64,000 nt of DNA. It comes from Verticillium longisporum (Eukaryota > Ascomycota > Sordariomycetes > Glomerellales > Plectosphaerellaceae). Each line of letters starts with the position of its first letter. The stretch's first letter is position 1. The notes beneath the pieces are model-generated. The model was given only the letters and a program-made list of their open reading frames with translations. It was not told where the DNA came from and ran no database searches. Positions 46,048-57,039 of this stretch are shown here, one piece after another. Where the stretch lies: assembly GCA_019188255.1 (NCBI GenBank), contig JAETXT010000009.1:4030001-4094000 (forward strand), in the 5' to 3' direction. The position numbers and the translations under genes are program-made.

Positions 46048-46722
46048 AAACTGGACTATTCTGGACAGCATCAGATCTTGAGGGATGCATTGTAGCATCC
46101 ACAAGAAAATTAAGAGTTGATAGGCATATCACTCAAATTACACGCTAAGCGGCCAGGACTGCAAGAACGAGTTCGGCACCCGCAAGAGAAGAGCACGTCT
46201 GATTGCCATGTGAGAAGCTCGCTGCGAATTGTGCCTGTCCGGCTATCCTTTCCTAGCGGTAACGTTGGTGGGATCGGGAGCGTGCCCCGGACCTTTACAG
46301 CTAAAAGGCAGCTTCTGGTTGCACCCCCGGAACGATCTGAGATAGGAGGCCCAGGAGATTATTCTGGGGGCACGAGACTGCATAGGCACATCCATGGCCG
46401 TGGGCCCTAATAAACGTAGAGGGTAGATTTTAGATGTTCTTCTATCTCAATTCAATAAGTGGCTGCCGAATCGACCTGTACAAGACCCCTTCCCTCAGTT
46501 AATACTCGCGCTGGGGCTGTACATAACAGGGTGATTTGCGGGCTAGGGTGCGAAACGTGTAAAAAGCACTGCATGTAACCGCGTAGTTCGGAACTGGCCT
46601 CAAGGCATACCGCTCGACGGAGGGGTAGACTTGAGAATAATAGCAACCGTCCCTATCGTGCTGTCGGTCTTATTCCACTGGATGGCGCTCGAATCTCTAT
46701 TACTTCCCAACTCATTAGCCAC

Positions 46723-47276
46723 CTAAAGGGACTCAAAGGCGCCACTAGATGCGAGGTGGTAAGCTATAGTCCCATAGAATCCGAAGCCATCGCTGATCCG
46801 GTCTACAGCCGTGCTGGATGGCTTATCGAGGTGCACTGCGTCAGACCCAGACAAAGGGCTTGGAATACCAAGAGTAAGATTGCTCCAGGTCGGAGCGTCG
46901 CCAGCAGTTGACGTTGAGTTGGGAAACCTATACCAGGTGCCGTCTTGGCTAATCGTGACTGTGCGTTATTGGTCAGCTTCTAAAGGCTTGCCTTTGTGCG
47001 TTGCACACCAACATGTAACCACGGCTCCCGCCGTGCTGTTTAGACCATCCGAGCTACTAATAAAAACTTGAGCTTTACATAATGGTCAGTAAGGTCAGTA
47101 TACAAGATTCTGAGGCGCGGCTCACATCCGTCAGACATGACAGGCAACCCACCAATGCCGTCACTGCAAGCATAGAGCTCGAATGACACGCTACCATCAG
47201 CATTCTGCCGCTTGTGGAAACGCCCTGCTGATGTAATAGTGGCAAAACAATAAAGAAGAAACTTGATGAAGTGCAT
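46723..47276 (-). pseudogene. Small secreted protein of unknown family with one in-frame stop
   Basis: Exon 1 (47126-47276) starts MHFIKFLLYCFATITSAGRF, a signal peptide with a following KR cleavage-like site, and ends VMSDGF across a 59 nt intron (47067-47125; donor GTGAGC, CTGAC branch). Exon 2 continues SSSDGLNSTAGAVVTCWCAT and, after TAA at 46966-46968, carries on in the same frame (TVTISQDGTWYRFPNSTSTA ... FYGTIAYHLASSGAFESL) to TAG at 46723-46725. The whole is 165 codons including both stops. The continuing Thr/Ser/Gly-rich, glycosylation-sequon-bearing frame shows that the stop is a lesion inside a real gene. No domain recognised; a surface or effector-like role is possible but unproven. 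Confidence 0.65.
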
Positions 47277-48411
47277 TTTGGATGATTGAAGGTAAATGGA
47301 TACTAAGATTGTTGTTTGGGCGACTGGTGAGATATCTGGAAGAATCTGCTAGTCGGGCTCACGAGTAAGTCTATATAGATTCAAGTTTCAGCGTGCCGCG
47401 TCACCTCCCTCTCGATTCTGACCCTGTTTGCTTACAATATCATAATGATTCAAGTACTATGTATTGCTCAGAAATTGAAGTCATGCTTCGGACCTGCCCA
47501 ACGAGGTTCACAACTTGGAGGAGGCTTAGATGGTTGCAGGGTCCTGAAGAGCCACTAGTAATGTATGGAGAGAATGCACGTAGAGGCCTCTTGTATTTCC
47601 CTAAGGAGGGCGGTCATAATAGCGCTCGAGCCCCTTTATTGCAGGCGGATGGTATTCCGTAGACCGTGTGTTTGCCATGCCACTACCCAACACCCCTTTC
47701 ACAACATTTACTGGAAAGGCCAGCGCGCTATCGTTGTGGATCAAACCGTCGGCATTGACCGACAGGAGCTATATGGGTATCCCGTTCTGAACCCTGCAAA
47801 CTCGCGTTGCGGAAGGGGTCCGGGCATCGCTTTCGGAGGTTGTTACGAATGAAGACTGGCGTTGTATAGCCACAGAAGGCCCAACGTATACTTTAATATA
47901 CAGCGGCTGTGACCTTTAGCTGTTATCAATACATCCTACTCGGTATCTTCGGAAGAGCTGCGCCAAGAAAGCTGATGACGATTAACGCGATTTAAGTCCA
48001 ACTATGAAGTAGCCTCAACAAGGAGTAGCAAAACCAAAAGAAAGACTCGTCATTACGTACTAAAACTTCGGGGGCTAATGCTAGATGTTACCCAAGCCGG
48101 CATGACGGCATGACATCTGTGAGCGTACGTGCTTGAGCTATATGGGGGTACATCACTAGTGATTGTAAGGGACGAAAGCGTTCATGATGTTTTTGAGGCT
48201 AAAGGCCAAGTGGGAAAGACGTGGTCCATACATTGTCGTCTCACGTACAAAAGACAAAGCGATCCGCATGTAATCGAGATAAGTTCAGCCCTCAGCTCAC
48301 TATACCAGCTATCACAGCATATCTTTTCTCCAGTCATTGACTCGATTCTGTTGCATTAAGTCTGAACCACGATTCCATTAGCTTCATTATTTCACCAAAC
48401 GGCCTAACAAT
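47277..48411. other. Intergenic, with weak coding-like pieces, upstream of laccase
   Basis: Two adjacent plus-strand frames (47393-47662 and about 47640-47852) have somewhat protein-like sequence, for example FHNIYWKGQRAIVVDQTVG, ending in a Cys-containing tail. They are in different frames, lack a signal peptide and match no family I know, so they are treated as possible relics only. The rest is the laccase promoter; a clear TATA box was not found. Confidence 0.35.
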
Positions 48412-50167
48412 ATGCTGTCTTTGCAACTTTTCGGCGCCTTGATGGCTGTATATTCGACAAACACTGCACTTGCCGCCCCCAGTGCTACCATGGGTATGAG
48501 GGCAGTCTGCGACGGCAACACACCATCGACAAGGTCCGAGTGGTGCGATCACTCCATCGACATAGACTGGTGGACTGAGGCAGTAGATATAGGGGTCACT
48601 CGAGAGTATTGGCTTGAGCTTACGGATGTCAACGTAGCCCCGGACGGCGTCAGTCGAACCGCGATGGCTGTTATTGGCTTGATCCCAGGCCCTACCATCT
48701 TTGCGGACTGGGGCGATACTGTGATAGTTCATGTCACCAACTCTCTGTCGGCTTCCCTCAACGGAACCAGTATCCATTTTCATGGCATGCGTCAGAACAA
48801 TACAAACCAGCACGATGGTGTGGCAGCTGTGACTCAGTGCCCCGTTGCTGTTGGCGAGTCTGTAATATATACCTGGAAAGCGACTCAGTATGGTTCAAGC
48901 TGGTACCACTCCAACTTTGCCCTGCAGGAATACCAAGGCATCTTTGGTGGCATTATTATCAATGGTCCTGCCTCCGCCAACTATGACGAGGATCTCGGTG
49001 TTGTTTTCCTGAACGATTGGGATCACCAGACGGTTGATGAACTATATGCTGTAGCTCAAACGAATGGCCCCCCCATGCTTGACAACGGCCTCATCAACGG
49101 TACAAATGTGTATGGTGATGACGACGATGCGTCGCAAACAGGTAATCGTCTCACTATAACTTTCACTGCTGGAACCTCATATCGCATGCGACTCGTCAAT
49201 GCTGCAGTTGATACACACTGGAAGTTTAGCATCGACAACCACACTTTGACGGTCATTGCTGCCGACTTGGTTCCTGTCGAGCCATACGTTACGACGATGG
49301 TTGATTTGACTATGGGCATGTGATCCTTTCCTGATATCTCGGAACTACTTACTCACTGGAGCAGGCCAACGTTACGACATCATTGTTACGGCTAACCAGG
49401 CGGAAGCGGCGGACAGCTTCTGGATGCGCGCTATCCCCCAGTCAGCTTGTTCGGACAACGAAAGCACCGATAACATCAAGGCTATCGTGTATTATGGAGA
49501 TTCCGTGACGACACCTAAGACTATCGGTTACGATTATACGGACAGTTGTGACGATGAGACTGACAATCTTGTCCCTGTCGTCTCCAAGGCCGTCGAAAGT
49601 GCTGACTGGAGTGACCTGGCAATCGCTACAGTTGGCCGCAACTCGGCCGGCCTCTTCAAATGGTACCTCAACAGCACAAGTCTGCTTGTTGACTGGGCCG
49701 ACCCAACATTGGGACAGGTGCTCACTGGAGCTACCGAATGGGAAACAAAGAATGCAGTCCTTCAGCTCAGCGAGGCTAACAAATGGGTGTATCTCGTTGT
49801 CCAGACGGCAATGGGTGTTCCTCACCCAATTCACCTGCACGGTCACGACTTCTTTGTCCTGGCTCAGGGCAGTGGGATCTATTCCGCATCAGTGACCCTG
49901 AATACGGAGAACCCTCCACGCCGCGATACTGCTCTTCTGCCGGCTTCCGGATACCTTGTCATGGCTTGGGAAACCGACAACCCCGGTGTTTGGTTGATGC
50001 ACTGCCACATCGGATGGCACGCTTCGGAGGGCTTTGCACTACAGTTTATCGAGAGATACAGCGAGATTGGTGGTATATCTGATGAGAGCAGTCTTAATGA
50101 TGGGTGCTCCACGTGGTCAAGCTTCCAGGACACGTATTCCATTGAACAGGAAGACTCTGGTATCTAG
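48412..50167 (+). CDS. Laccase (ascomycete-type multicopper oxidase)
   Basis: The protein is 568 residues with signal peptide MLSLQLFGALMAVYSTNTALA. All four copper signatures are visible: SIHFHGMRQNNTNQHDGV (about residues 120-137), GSSWYHSNFALQEYQGIFGG, HPIHLHGHDFFVLAQ and WLMHCHIGWHASEGFALQF. The enzyme oxidises phenols at the T1 copper and reduces O2 to water at the trinuclear site, outside the cell. Exon 1 ends ATG-G and exon 2 resumes GC-CAA-CGT (TMGQRYD). The only intron that keeps this frame is 49316-49364, which starts with GC rather than GT (GCATGT...GCAG). With it, the coding length is exactly 569 codons. Likely roles are lignin or phenolic turnover, detoxification or melanin chemistry. 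Confidence 0.93.
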
Positions 50168-51075
50168 TGACATCAGCACACATCCTGCAGCTTCTGTCAC
50201 AGCATTAAACTCTTGTGGACAGCTATCTATATAACATAAGTTTTCCTAATCAAGACGTGCACTGCTAGCAAACGATCTCGACTCGCGGTCTGCATCTTAA
50301 TCACAACACGTGAGGTCAGACGGTTCAACGATGCGTCGCGCATGCAGCTCCACCATCCGAAACTGCACTTCATCTATTTCACTGTCAATTTTACAGACCT
50401 GGGCATGCTCGAGGGTCTGTACAGTCTGGGGCTGCATGTAAATGCAGCCTTTGCGCGCGATTGAGCATGTTTTCGGGTAATCCTGTGACTCCGTCACAGT
50501 CCAGCGCGCGGCAGCCGCGGTCTGGGCCCTGGCACAACATCTCCCGATATCTCTGAAGCATGGGATAATACTTCGTTCGCATGCCACGGTGGACGGACGT
50601 TGAGAAATGCCACCGTGCTTTCATCGCATCGTGAGTGAATTATAGATGGCGTGGATGCGGAGTTTTATTATCGAGCAAATTTCAGAAACAACATTGCGAG
50701 CGCTGGGCGCCATATGACGAATTTCTCATAGCTAAGACAGTGTCGTGGGGGATAATCAACTGGCGCTGGTTGGCAGCAGCGGCTGATGTGGCATGGTGAA
50801 TCAGTCGACGAACGAGAAATCAACATATCTCCCAAAAGTCAACGAGCAAGTTACATAACGATGACGAGACCTGAGTAGAAAAGGGCAATGTGTTGATTAA
50901 TCCATCTGCCTAAGACTCCTTCTCTCCTATTGTAAAATCGGTGGAAACACGGACGCCAGAGACCGTCGCATCACCAATGGTGATCACTTTGTACGCGGGT
51001 ACACTGCCATACTGTCGAAATTGTCGGATATCACTTGGAAAGCACAGTCCACGAGCTGTTCAGACGGCTGAGGTC
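50168..51075. other. Intergenic between laccase and metallothionein
   Basis: No supported gene. A 49-codon open minus-strand frame (50910-51059) downstream of the metallothionein stop reads as coding-like but cannot be spliced in frame to that gene; it is probably within the 3' flank. Confidence 0.45.
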
Positions 51076-51206
51076 TTATTTATGCTTGGCAAGTGTCAGT
51101 GTGATGGCTATCGACTTGATACTAGGAGTCTTACAGGGCAGCCTTCGCAGGTGCAACTCGGGCCGCAGCCACATGAGCCAGAAGAAGCGCAACCACAGTC
51201 GCCCAT
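51076..51206 (-). CDS. Copper-type metallothionein, 26 residues, one intron
   Basis: Exon 1 (51135-51206) encodes 24 codons beginning MGDCGCASSGSCGCGPSC. A 50 nt intron (51085-51134; donor GTAAGA, branch CTGAC, acceptor CCAAG) is followed by exon 2 (51076-51084), CAT AAA TAA, giving the ending CPHK? no further than Pro-His-Lys. Seven cysteines sit at positions 4, 6, 12, 14, 18, 20 and 23, in pairs of the C-x-C type. This is the same spacing as the Neurospora copper metallothionein, and the CPHK ending is like plant-pathogen metallothioneins. Such peptides bind Cu(I) in a cluster and buffer or detoxify metal. It lies near a copper enzyme (laccase). The gene is far below usual length cut-offs and easily missed. 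Confidence 0.88.
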
Positions 51207-53765
51207 GGTTATTTGATTGACAAAGATTTTCAGGAGATTGAGTGAGGTTTTGAAGTGATCGGGTCTGGTAGGAGATGATTCGAGGTATGTTGCGGAGAGG
51301 AAAAGGGAAAATGTCGAGAGCAGCGAGGCGAGACTTTATGGGTTCTCAAGGCAAGCTACAGTCTGCCGAGACCAGTCGCCCAGGCCGTGGCAGCGGCGAG
51401 CGAGGGCGAAATATCCAATCAAGCCGGGCACCTTCCTCTGAAGGTTCGGAAGCCTCTCCACCTATGGAGTGAAACATCCCCCCGCGAGGGGGTGGCCTGT
51501 AAGATTGTGGCGAATGACGTTGGATAACCAGACCAAGTGAGCTCCGAAGTGAGGTAGCTCCAAGCGATCGATGCGGGCAAAGCCTGGATCGCGTCAATGG
51601 GTGCTGTCAGCAGCGCTAAGCTACACTGGGCTTGAGGGGGAGACAGGTAACGATTCATGCCTATGACGTCTACAAACATGTTGGTCATTATGCTTTAAAT
51701 ATCTGGATTCGCCGAGAGACCGACCACGACTAGAGTGCTATCCGCTTTCAATTTCACCCAATACATCATGTCGATCCGTCCTTGACATCGGAATGAGCAT
51801 CTTCTATTTCCCCAGCCCTACGATAAGACCCCGATCTAAATGGAGGCAGTGGTCCTGGCAAGAGTTTGTGAGATGACTGCTTGATGTCGAAGAAGGCGCA
51901 CAGGCCTGATTAATCTAATCGCCTACGGTCAACGATTGCTTAGATGGTTTGACTCTAAGAGAAAGCCCGCGATTTGAAGCAAAGAAGATCGGGTCTAAAT
52001 TGAAGACAAATAGTTGCATAAGCCCAAGCAGAGGAAAGAGGCGTTGTACACTCACCATTTGCGCCAGAACATTGGATTGCTGCTCTTCGGATAATTTTGA
52101 AATCAAAGGAGCCGGTCATTACTCTCATGTGGCAATCATCAGGCGGATGACGTGACTTGAAAGATTAGAAGTTTCCTTTCAAGGAGGCTCGTCTCAGCAA
52201 GAATAATTAGTGCAGAAGTAGACAGTAGTAATACTGAGTTTAGCTTGCAATAGAAATGCCGAATCGTATACAAGATAGAGTTCATCGTATTAGATGGATG
52301 AGATTGTAGTTCACGGCAAATGATCGACCTTAAATGTTTAGTAGCCGGCGCAGGCCATTAGAGATAGATCAAAAGCTATGCTTACCTTGCGGGCACCAGG
52401 TTTAACACGAGAGAGGCTATGACCTCTACAAGAGAAAGAGTTCAAATGTCCAACATAAATGACTATGAAACGGTTTGGGTGACTTTGGCTGCCATAAAAA
52501 AACTCAAATGTATGGATATCTCTTGTGCAGGGTATCTCGTCGGGTTCAGAACATGAGTCCGTTGAAACAATGTTGATTTTGGTGGATTGTTTGGCCTGTT
52601 TGGCTTGCTAAATAGCAGCGAGTGTGGGGGATAAGGACTGAGGCCTTGTGAATACCTTTTGAATAGTTGCTGATATCCATAAAGATTTCAATGTACTTTT
52701 TGAAGTGGCAATGTCCAAGACACTGTAAGGCATCTTGGACTTTTTGCACCAGCTCACCTGTATCACCAGATTTGACACCCTGCAAGACGCTGATATCTAC
52801 TCTTGACTGTTTTATCTACAGCCATCGATGCTCTTCGAGCGTCTTCATTGATGCGTTGTATCGCCACTTGGAAAGTGGTCGTGGCGAAGCAACACTGCGA
52901 AAGGTCTTTGGCCATGTTGGCATCCTTGTGGCGTCTGTTTCTTCACCGGACGAGAAACACTATTGCCGCTCTCGAATTTACTCCTAGATCATCTTGAAAT
53001 CTTTGGTTGACGATCGCGTACCCTAAATGCCCCGGGCGTTGGACAGCCGAAGACAGTGTATATGTCGAGATTGGGGTCGAAGAAGGGCTGGCTGTGCATG
53101 AGCAGGCGGCCTAAACCGGCTGATAACCCAACACTCAACGCAGCCCAGCCTAACCATAAGATGCTGATAACTAATTGTTTCTGCCCACTGCAAGCCGAGG
53201 AGCTATGCATCAGGACCGTCGGTCAAGCGTCCAGCCTGGCAATCGACGACTCATCAAACCACATAAAGTCGGGCGGGCGCCAAAATACGCGAAACCCGAA
53301 AACCTGGGCTGTCAGTGTTGAAGTGCGAAGGCGGGAAACTGTGATGGCGGCGGGTTTCAGCGGAGCCGAGTTCCCCGAACGCAGTATTTCTCGCGGGGCA
53401 CCAGGCAAGATGGTGGGTGAGGGGTTTGGGGACGTGGAGGGGTGAAATGGGTACGAGGGGCTCGATCGCGTAAATTGCCCTGAGCTAGTGGGCAAACCGC
53501 TGTGATGAAGAAGTTGACAAGCCGTTCTTGTTTTTTTTTTCTTTCGTTCCTGCTTCGTTTGTTCCATCTTCTTGCCTGCCTCTTCTCCTACCATCGTCGT
53601 CCATTTCAACCTCGTCAGCTCATTCTGTGAGCTTTGTGAGGAATACCAGATCGCCAAGAGCCTACAAAGTAGAGTGAGGGGCATTGCGGGGTAGCAACAG
53701 CTGTCGCATGCGCCATTGTCCTTGACATCTTTAACACCCCGAATCTCAAATTGTCGAATACCATC
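51207..53765. other. Intergenic region, no gene supported
   Basis: About 2.5 kb without a convincing frame. The first few hundred bases are the metallothionein promoter. From about 53480 to 53765 the plus strand has a T-rich/CT-rich stretch (TTGTTTTTTTTTTCTTTCG, CCTCTTCTCC), probably the leader of the galactokinase gene. Small frames in between have no domain and are likely chance. Confidence 0.45.
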
Positions 53766-55363
53766 ATGTCTGCTAACGTCCCCATCGCGCGCTCCCTCAG
53801 GGACATCTATACCGATGATGCCTTGCTATCACAGTCGAAGCGATGGACAACACTGCTGTCGCGCTTTGAGCAACACTTTGGCGAGGCTGCAGCCTTTGTC
53901 GCACGCTCCCTGGACGCGTGAACATCATCGGCGAGCACCTCGACTACTCTCTATACTCCGTCCTTCCCATGGCCATTACGGCAGACGCCATCATCGCTGT
54001 CTCCTACGACGAGACACCTGCCGATTCGTCGTCCTTCGGGCTGACTGTGGCCAACGTCCAGTCCGATAAATTCCCCACACGCGAGTTTGCTGTCGCAGTC
54101 GACGGCGACGTTGAAATTGATGCCACCCAGCACGAGTGGACCAACTATTTCAAGAGCGGGCTCCGTGGCGCCCTTGAACTCCTTCGAAAGAAACGGGGAC
54201 CCAACTTCCGTCCCAAGGGCATGAAGATCCTGATGGACGGCACTGTTCCCGCCGGTGGAGGCCTCAGCTCGAGTGCGGCCTTTGTCTCTGCGTCGGCGCT
54301 CGCTGTCGTGGTCGCCAACGGCGAGGAGGCCGTCGACAAGACGGAGCTTACGGAGCTTGCCATTGTCAGTGAGCGTGCGGTTGGCGTCAACTCGGGAGGC
54401 ATGGATCAGTCGGCTTCTGTCTTTTCGGAGCGTGATGCCGCTCTATTCGTCTCCTTTGCCCCCAAGCTGACGGCTCGCCCCGTCTTCTTCCCTCCAACCA
54501 ACCCCGAGCTTGTCTTCCTCATTGCCCAGTCTTTTGTGACTTCAAACAAGTATGTCACAGGGCCTATTCACTACAACCTCCGTGTCGTCGAGGTAACGCT
54601 GGCTGCTGCATATCTCAACGCCGTGCTTAACCCGCCCGGAACGCAGTTGCCCGCCGACGCCGGACCCTTGGGCACCTCACTGCACGGCTTCCATGAGACC
54701 TACTTCCACCACCAGCGTGCCGCCAATAGCGAGTACTCGGTCGCGACTGGGAGCCATTTCGATAATCCTGAAGCTCAGCTCGCGGAGCTCATCCGGTTGA
54801 CAAAGTCAGCGCTGTCGCAAGAGGATGGTTACACACGTGAGGAAGTGGCTTCGACGCTCGGCATCACAGTTGCCGAATTGGAGGCGCGCTACACTTCCAA
54901 GATCCCCATCCGGGCCGACCGGTTCAAGCTTCGTCAGCGCGCGTTGCACGTCTTCGCCGAAGCTCTGCGCACGCTTGAGTTCATGTCACTGATTGAGTCC
55001 GCCGCGCCGTCGACAGGCGCTGACACGACGGAGCTCAACACCAAGCTCGGCGCCCTGCTCAACGAAACGCACGCGTCTTGCCAGACAGCGTACGAGAATA
55101 GTTGGCCCGAGGTTGACGATATTTGCAGGATCGCACGTGAGGCTGGTTCGTATGGAAGTCGCATCACTGGAGCTGGATGGGGTGGATGCAGTGTGCATCT
55201 CGTCCCCGCTGACAAGGTCGAGGCAGTACAGACAGCATGGGACCGTGAGTACTACTCGAAGCGGGAGCTGACAGCGGAGCAAAAGGCCGAGGCTACGGTA
55301 GTTAGCCGGCCAGGAAGCGGCAGCGCTGTGTTCATCGTCAAGGAAGGAAGCATTGGAGCGTAA
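53766..55363 (+). CDS. GAL1: Galactokinase (frame break at a short C run)
   Basis: The start MSANVPIARSLRDIY is read in one frame to VARS and the remainder in another, beginning VNIIGEHLDYSLYSVLPMAI. The join is at CGCTCCCTGGACGCG, where C3 (53908-53910) is one base short of the sequence needed for the universal GHMP galactose-binding motif (PGRVNIIGEH). The ATP-binding motif VPAGGGLSSSAAFVSASAL, the SGGMDQSAS block and the C-terminal GSRITGAGWGGCSVHL are intact. Corrected length is 532 residues, typical for fungal galactokinase. The enzyme makes galactose-1-phosphate as the first step of the Leloir pathway. No introns. An assembly indel is far more likely than loss. Confidence 0.94.
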
Positions 55364-56496
55364 TGTAGTGGAGTGATTGTCAATTGAAAGCCCATACTGC
55401 CCGTCCGTTGACCGGTTCTGGCATGCGCCAGTCGGATGTCTTTGTCATTCCGCCACGTCAGAAACAGCTCACGAAGCCCAAGGTTCGACCTATGTGCGTA
55501 TGATAAGAGCGTTTCTTTTCTTGGGCCCCCAGCAAAGAAAGTAACACATGTCTCAGTGGACAAAGCTAGCGCGCTCATTGGCAGATGCGCCTGGTCTGGC
55601 ACGCCCGGAGTACCTCAGGAACTAAATCCTTATTAGGTTGCCCTAACATTTAGCTGTTGGTCAGAGTTGCGATGTTCTGGAAGACTTCCATTGCTGGCTC
55701 ACGTTGCTTTAGTCGACGGAAGCGTGCTACGGTGCCGAAGGATCTCGTCGCAGCCTCTGGCGCTCAGCGTGGCGTTTCAATCGAGATCATTGATTGATGA
55801 AGCCTTCAGCCCCCGTGATCACGCCAGGCCAGACTCAAGAATCACACTGTAGAGAAGACAACCCCAAGAACCCACGTGACATACAGCCCCCACGTCGGCA
55901 ACGAGGCTCCACTGATCCATCATTTTGGGTGAATTGTCAGGTCAATTTTATGACAAAACGCAAACACTCTCTTGCCGCGGGTACTCGAGACTATGAGAAA
56001 TACTATCGCGTCACTGCTGGACGACCACGACCACGACAATGGCAATTCCGGTTGCTTTTCGTGGCAACTTTGAGAGATGGAGCGCGCAAGCCTACTTCAG
56101 GTAGTGTGACGATCACAGTGTTTAATGGAATGAGGGGACATAATGCAGCACCTCTAATGCCTCATTATGGAGCTTGCCGTGTAACCTGTACGGTGTACGA
56201 GATAAGTCGCACCGTAAACAGCAGTAGCAGTGGGAGGCAATCCAAGATCAGTTATCTCTTTGTTCACATCCGCGACAGCGTAAAGTGGCGACAGCCAGGC
56301 CCAAAACACTACCGTAGCCTGGCCACAGTCGCATTGGTGGAGGAATGCAATTATTTCTGCTGCCCCTGCCCTGAAATATACCGTATGTTGCCTTGTAATA
56401 GGGCTGCTAACTTTAGAATTCTGCCTTCGGGCTGCATCGACCATACCGTGTCGCGCAGTGACCACCCTTGTGAGGATTGTGAAATAAGGTACCTAT
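55364..56496. other. Intergenic, no supported gene
   Basis: A plus-strand frame of about 311 codons crosses 55794-56729, but it runs antisense into the gene at 56497-57027, has no domain and has irregular composition (many Arg, Cys and His). I treat it as chance. No RNA gene or repeat is seen. Confidence 0.45.
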
Positions 56497-57027
56497 CTAA
56501 TAACTATGACTTTCAAACGGTGATGGCTTGCAACAAGCCAAGGTCGGGTTCTCCTTCTCCAGCAGTGCATCGCGCTCCTCGATTTCGGTCCGTGCCTGAG
56601 CCAGGCGATCCTCAGTCGACATACCATCCGCTTCTGGCAGCCTACAAGTCACTGAACCTCCTGATCCTTCCCTCTCCTTTTGACGTGCCTCGACGATCTG
56701 ACGCCTCTCGTCTCGCTCCGCTTCTGTAGGTTTCTTCGGCAGGATCCCCGGCGCCGGATGGTACAGCTCGTCATGACCTGTGATGTTGGAACCATCGACG
56801 CCGTGGTATCGACCCCTCTCTTCCTCTGTCAGGGGAAAGTGCGCGATGATGTTGGCAATTTGCACAGCACTGAGTCCGCGAGCAGCGAGAACTGTGTAGC
56901 TGCCAGACATTGATCGAACGACGCCGTCGAGACCGACATGAAAGAAGCCTTGTAACGTGGGATCCTGCTTCATGGTCTGCGACAGGGGGCTAGGTTCATC
57001 TGGTTTGTTTCGCTGTTGGGAGGCCAT
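56497..57027 (-). CDS. Small conserved-looking protein of unknown function
   Basis: The minus-strand frame gives 176 residues from the ATG at 57027 (MASQQRNKPDEPSPLS); an ATG 12 bases upstream is also possible. A compact N-terminal region (LQGFFHVGLDGVVRSMSGSY, then LSAVQIANIIAHFPLTEEER) is followed by HDELYHPAPGILPKKPTEAE and a charged, probably coiled-coil C-terminus (RRQIVEARQKEREG ... EERDALLEKENP). Even composition and the helical C-terminus argue for a real gene. The last residues (ACCKPSPFESHSY) look less natural, so a missed 3' intron is possible. No domain is recognised. Confidence 0.6.
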   Translation of the reverse strand: MASQQRNKPDEPSPLSQTMKQDPTLQGFFHVGLDGVVRSMSGSYTVLAARGLSAVQIANIIAHFPLTEEERGRYHGVDGSNITGHDELYHPAPGILPKKPTEAERDERRQIVEARQKEREGSGGSVTCRLPEADGMSTEDRLAQARTEIEERDALLEKENPTLACCKPSPFESHSY

Positions 57028-57039
57028 GACCGATGGCAA

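Noticed and set aside
50910..51059. A coding-like minus-strand frame downstream of the metallothionein, considered as its alternative last exon
   Set aside because: No acceptor joins it in frame to the metallothionein exon, whereas the short His-Lys-stop exon fits family endings exactly.
55794..56729. A 311-codon plus-strand frame between galactokinase and the small protein gene
   Set aside because: Its last third runs antisense to the better supported minus-strand gene at 56497-57027, no domain is visible and the composition (many Arg, His and Cys) is unlike a folded protein.
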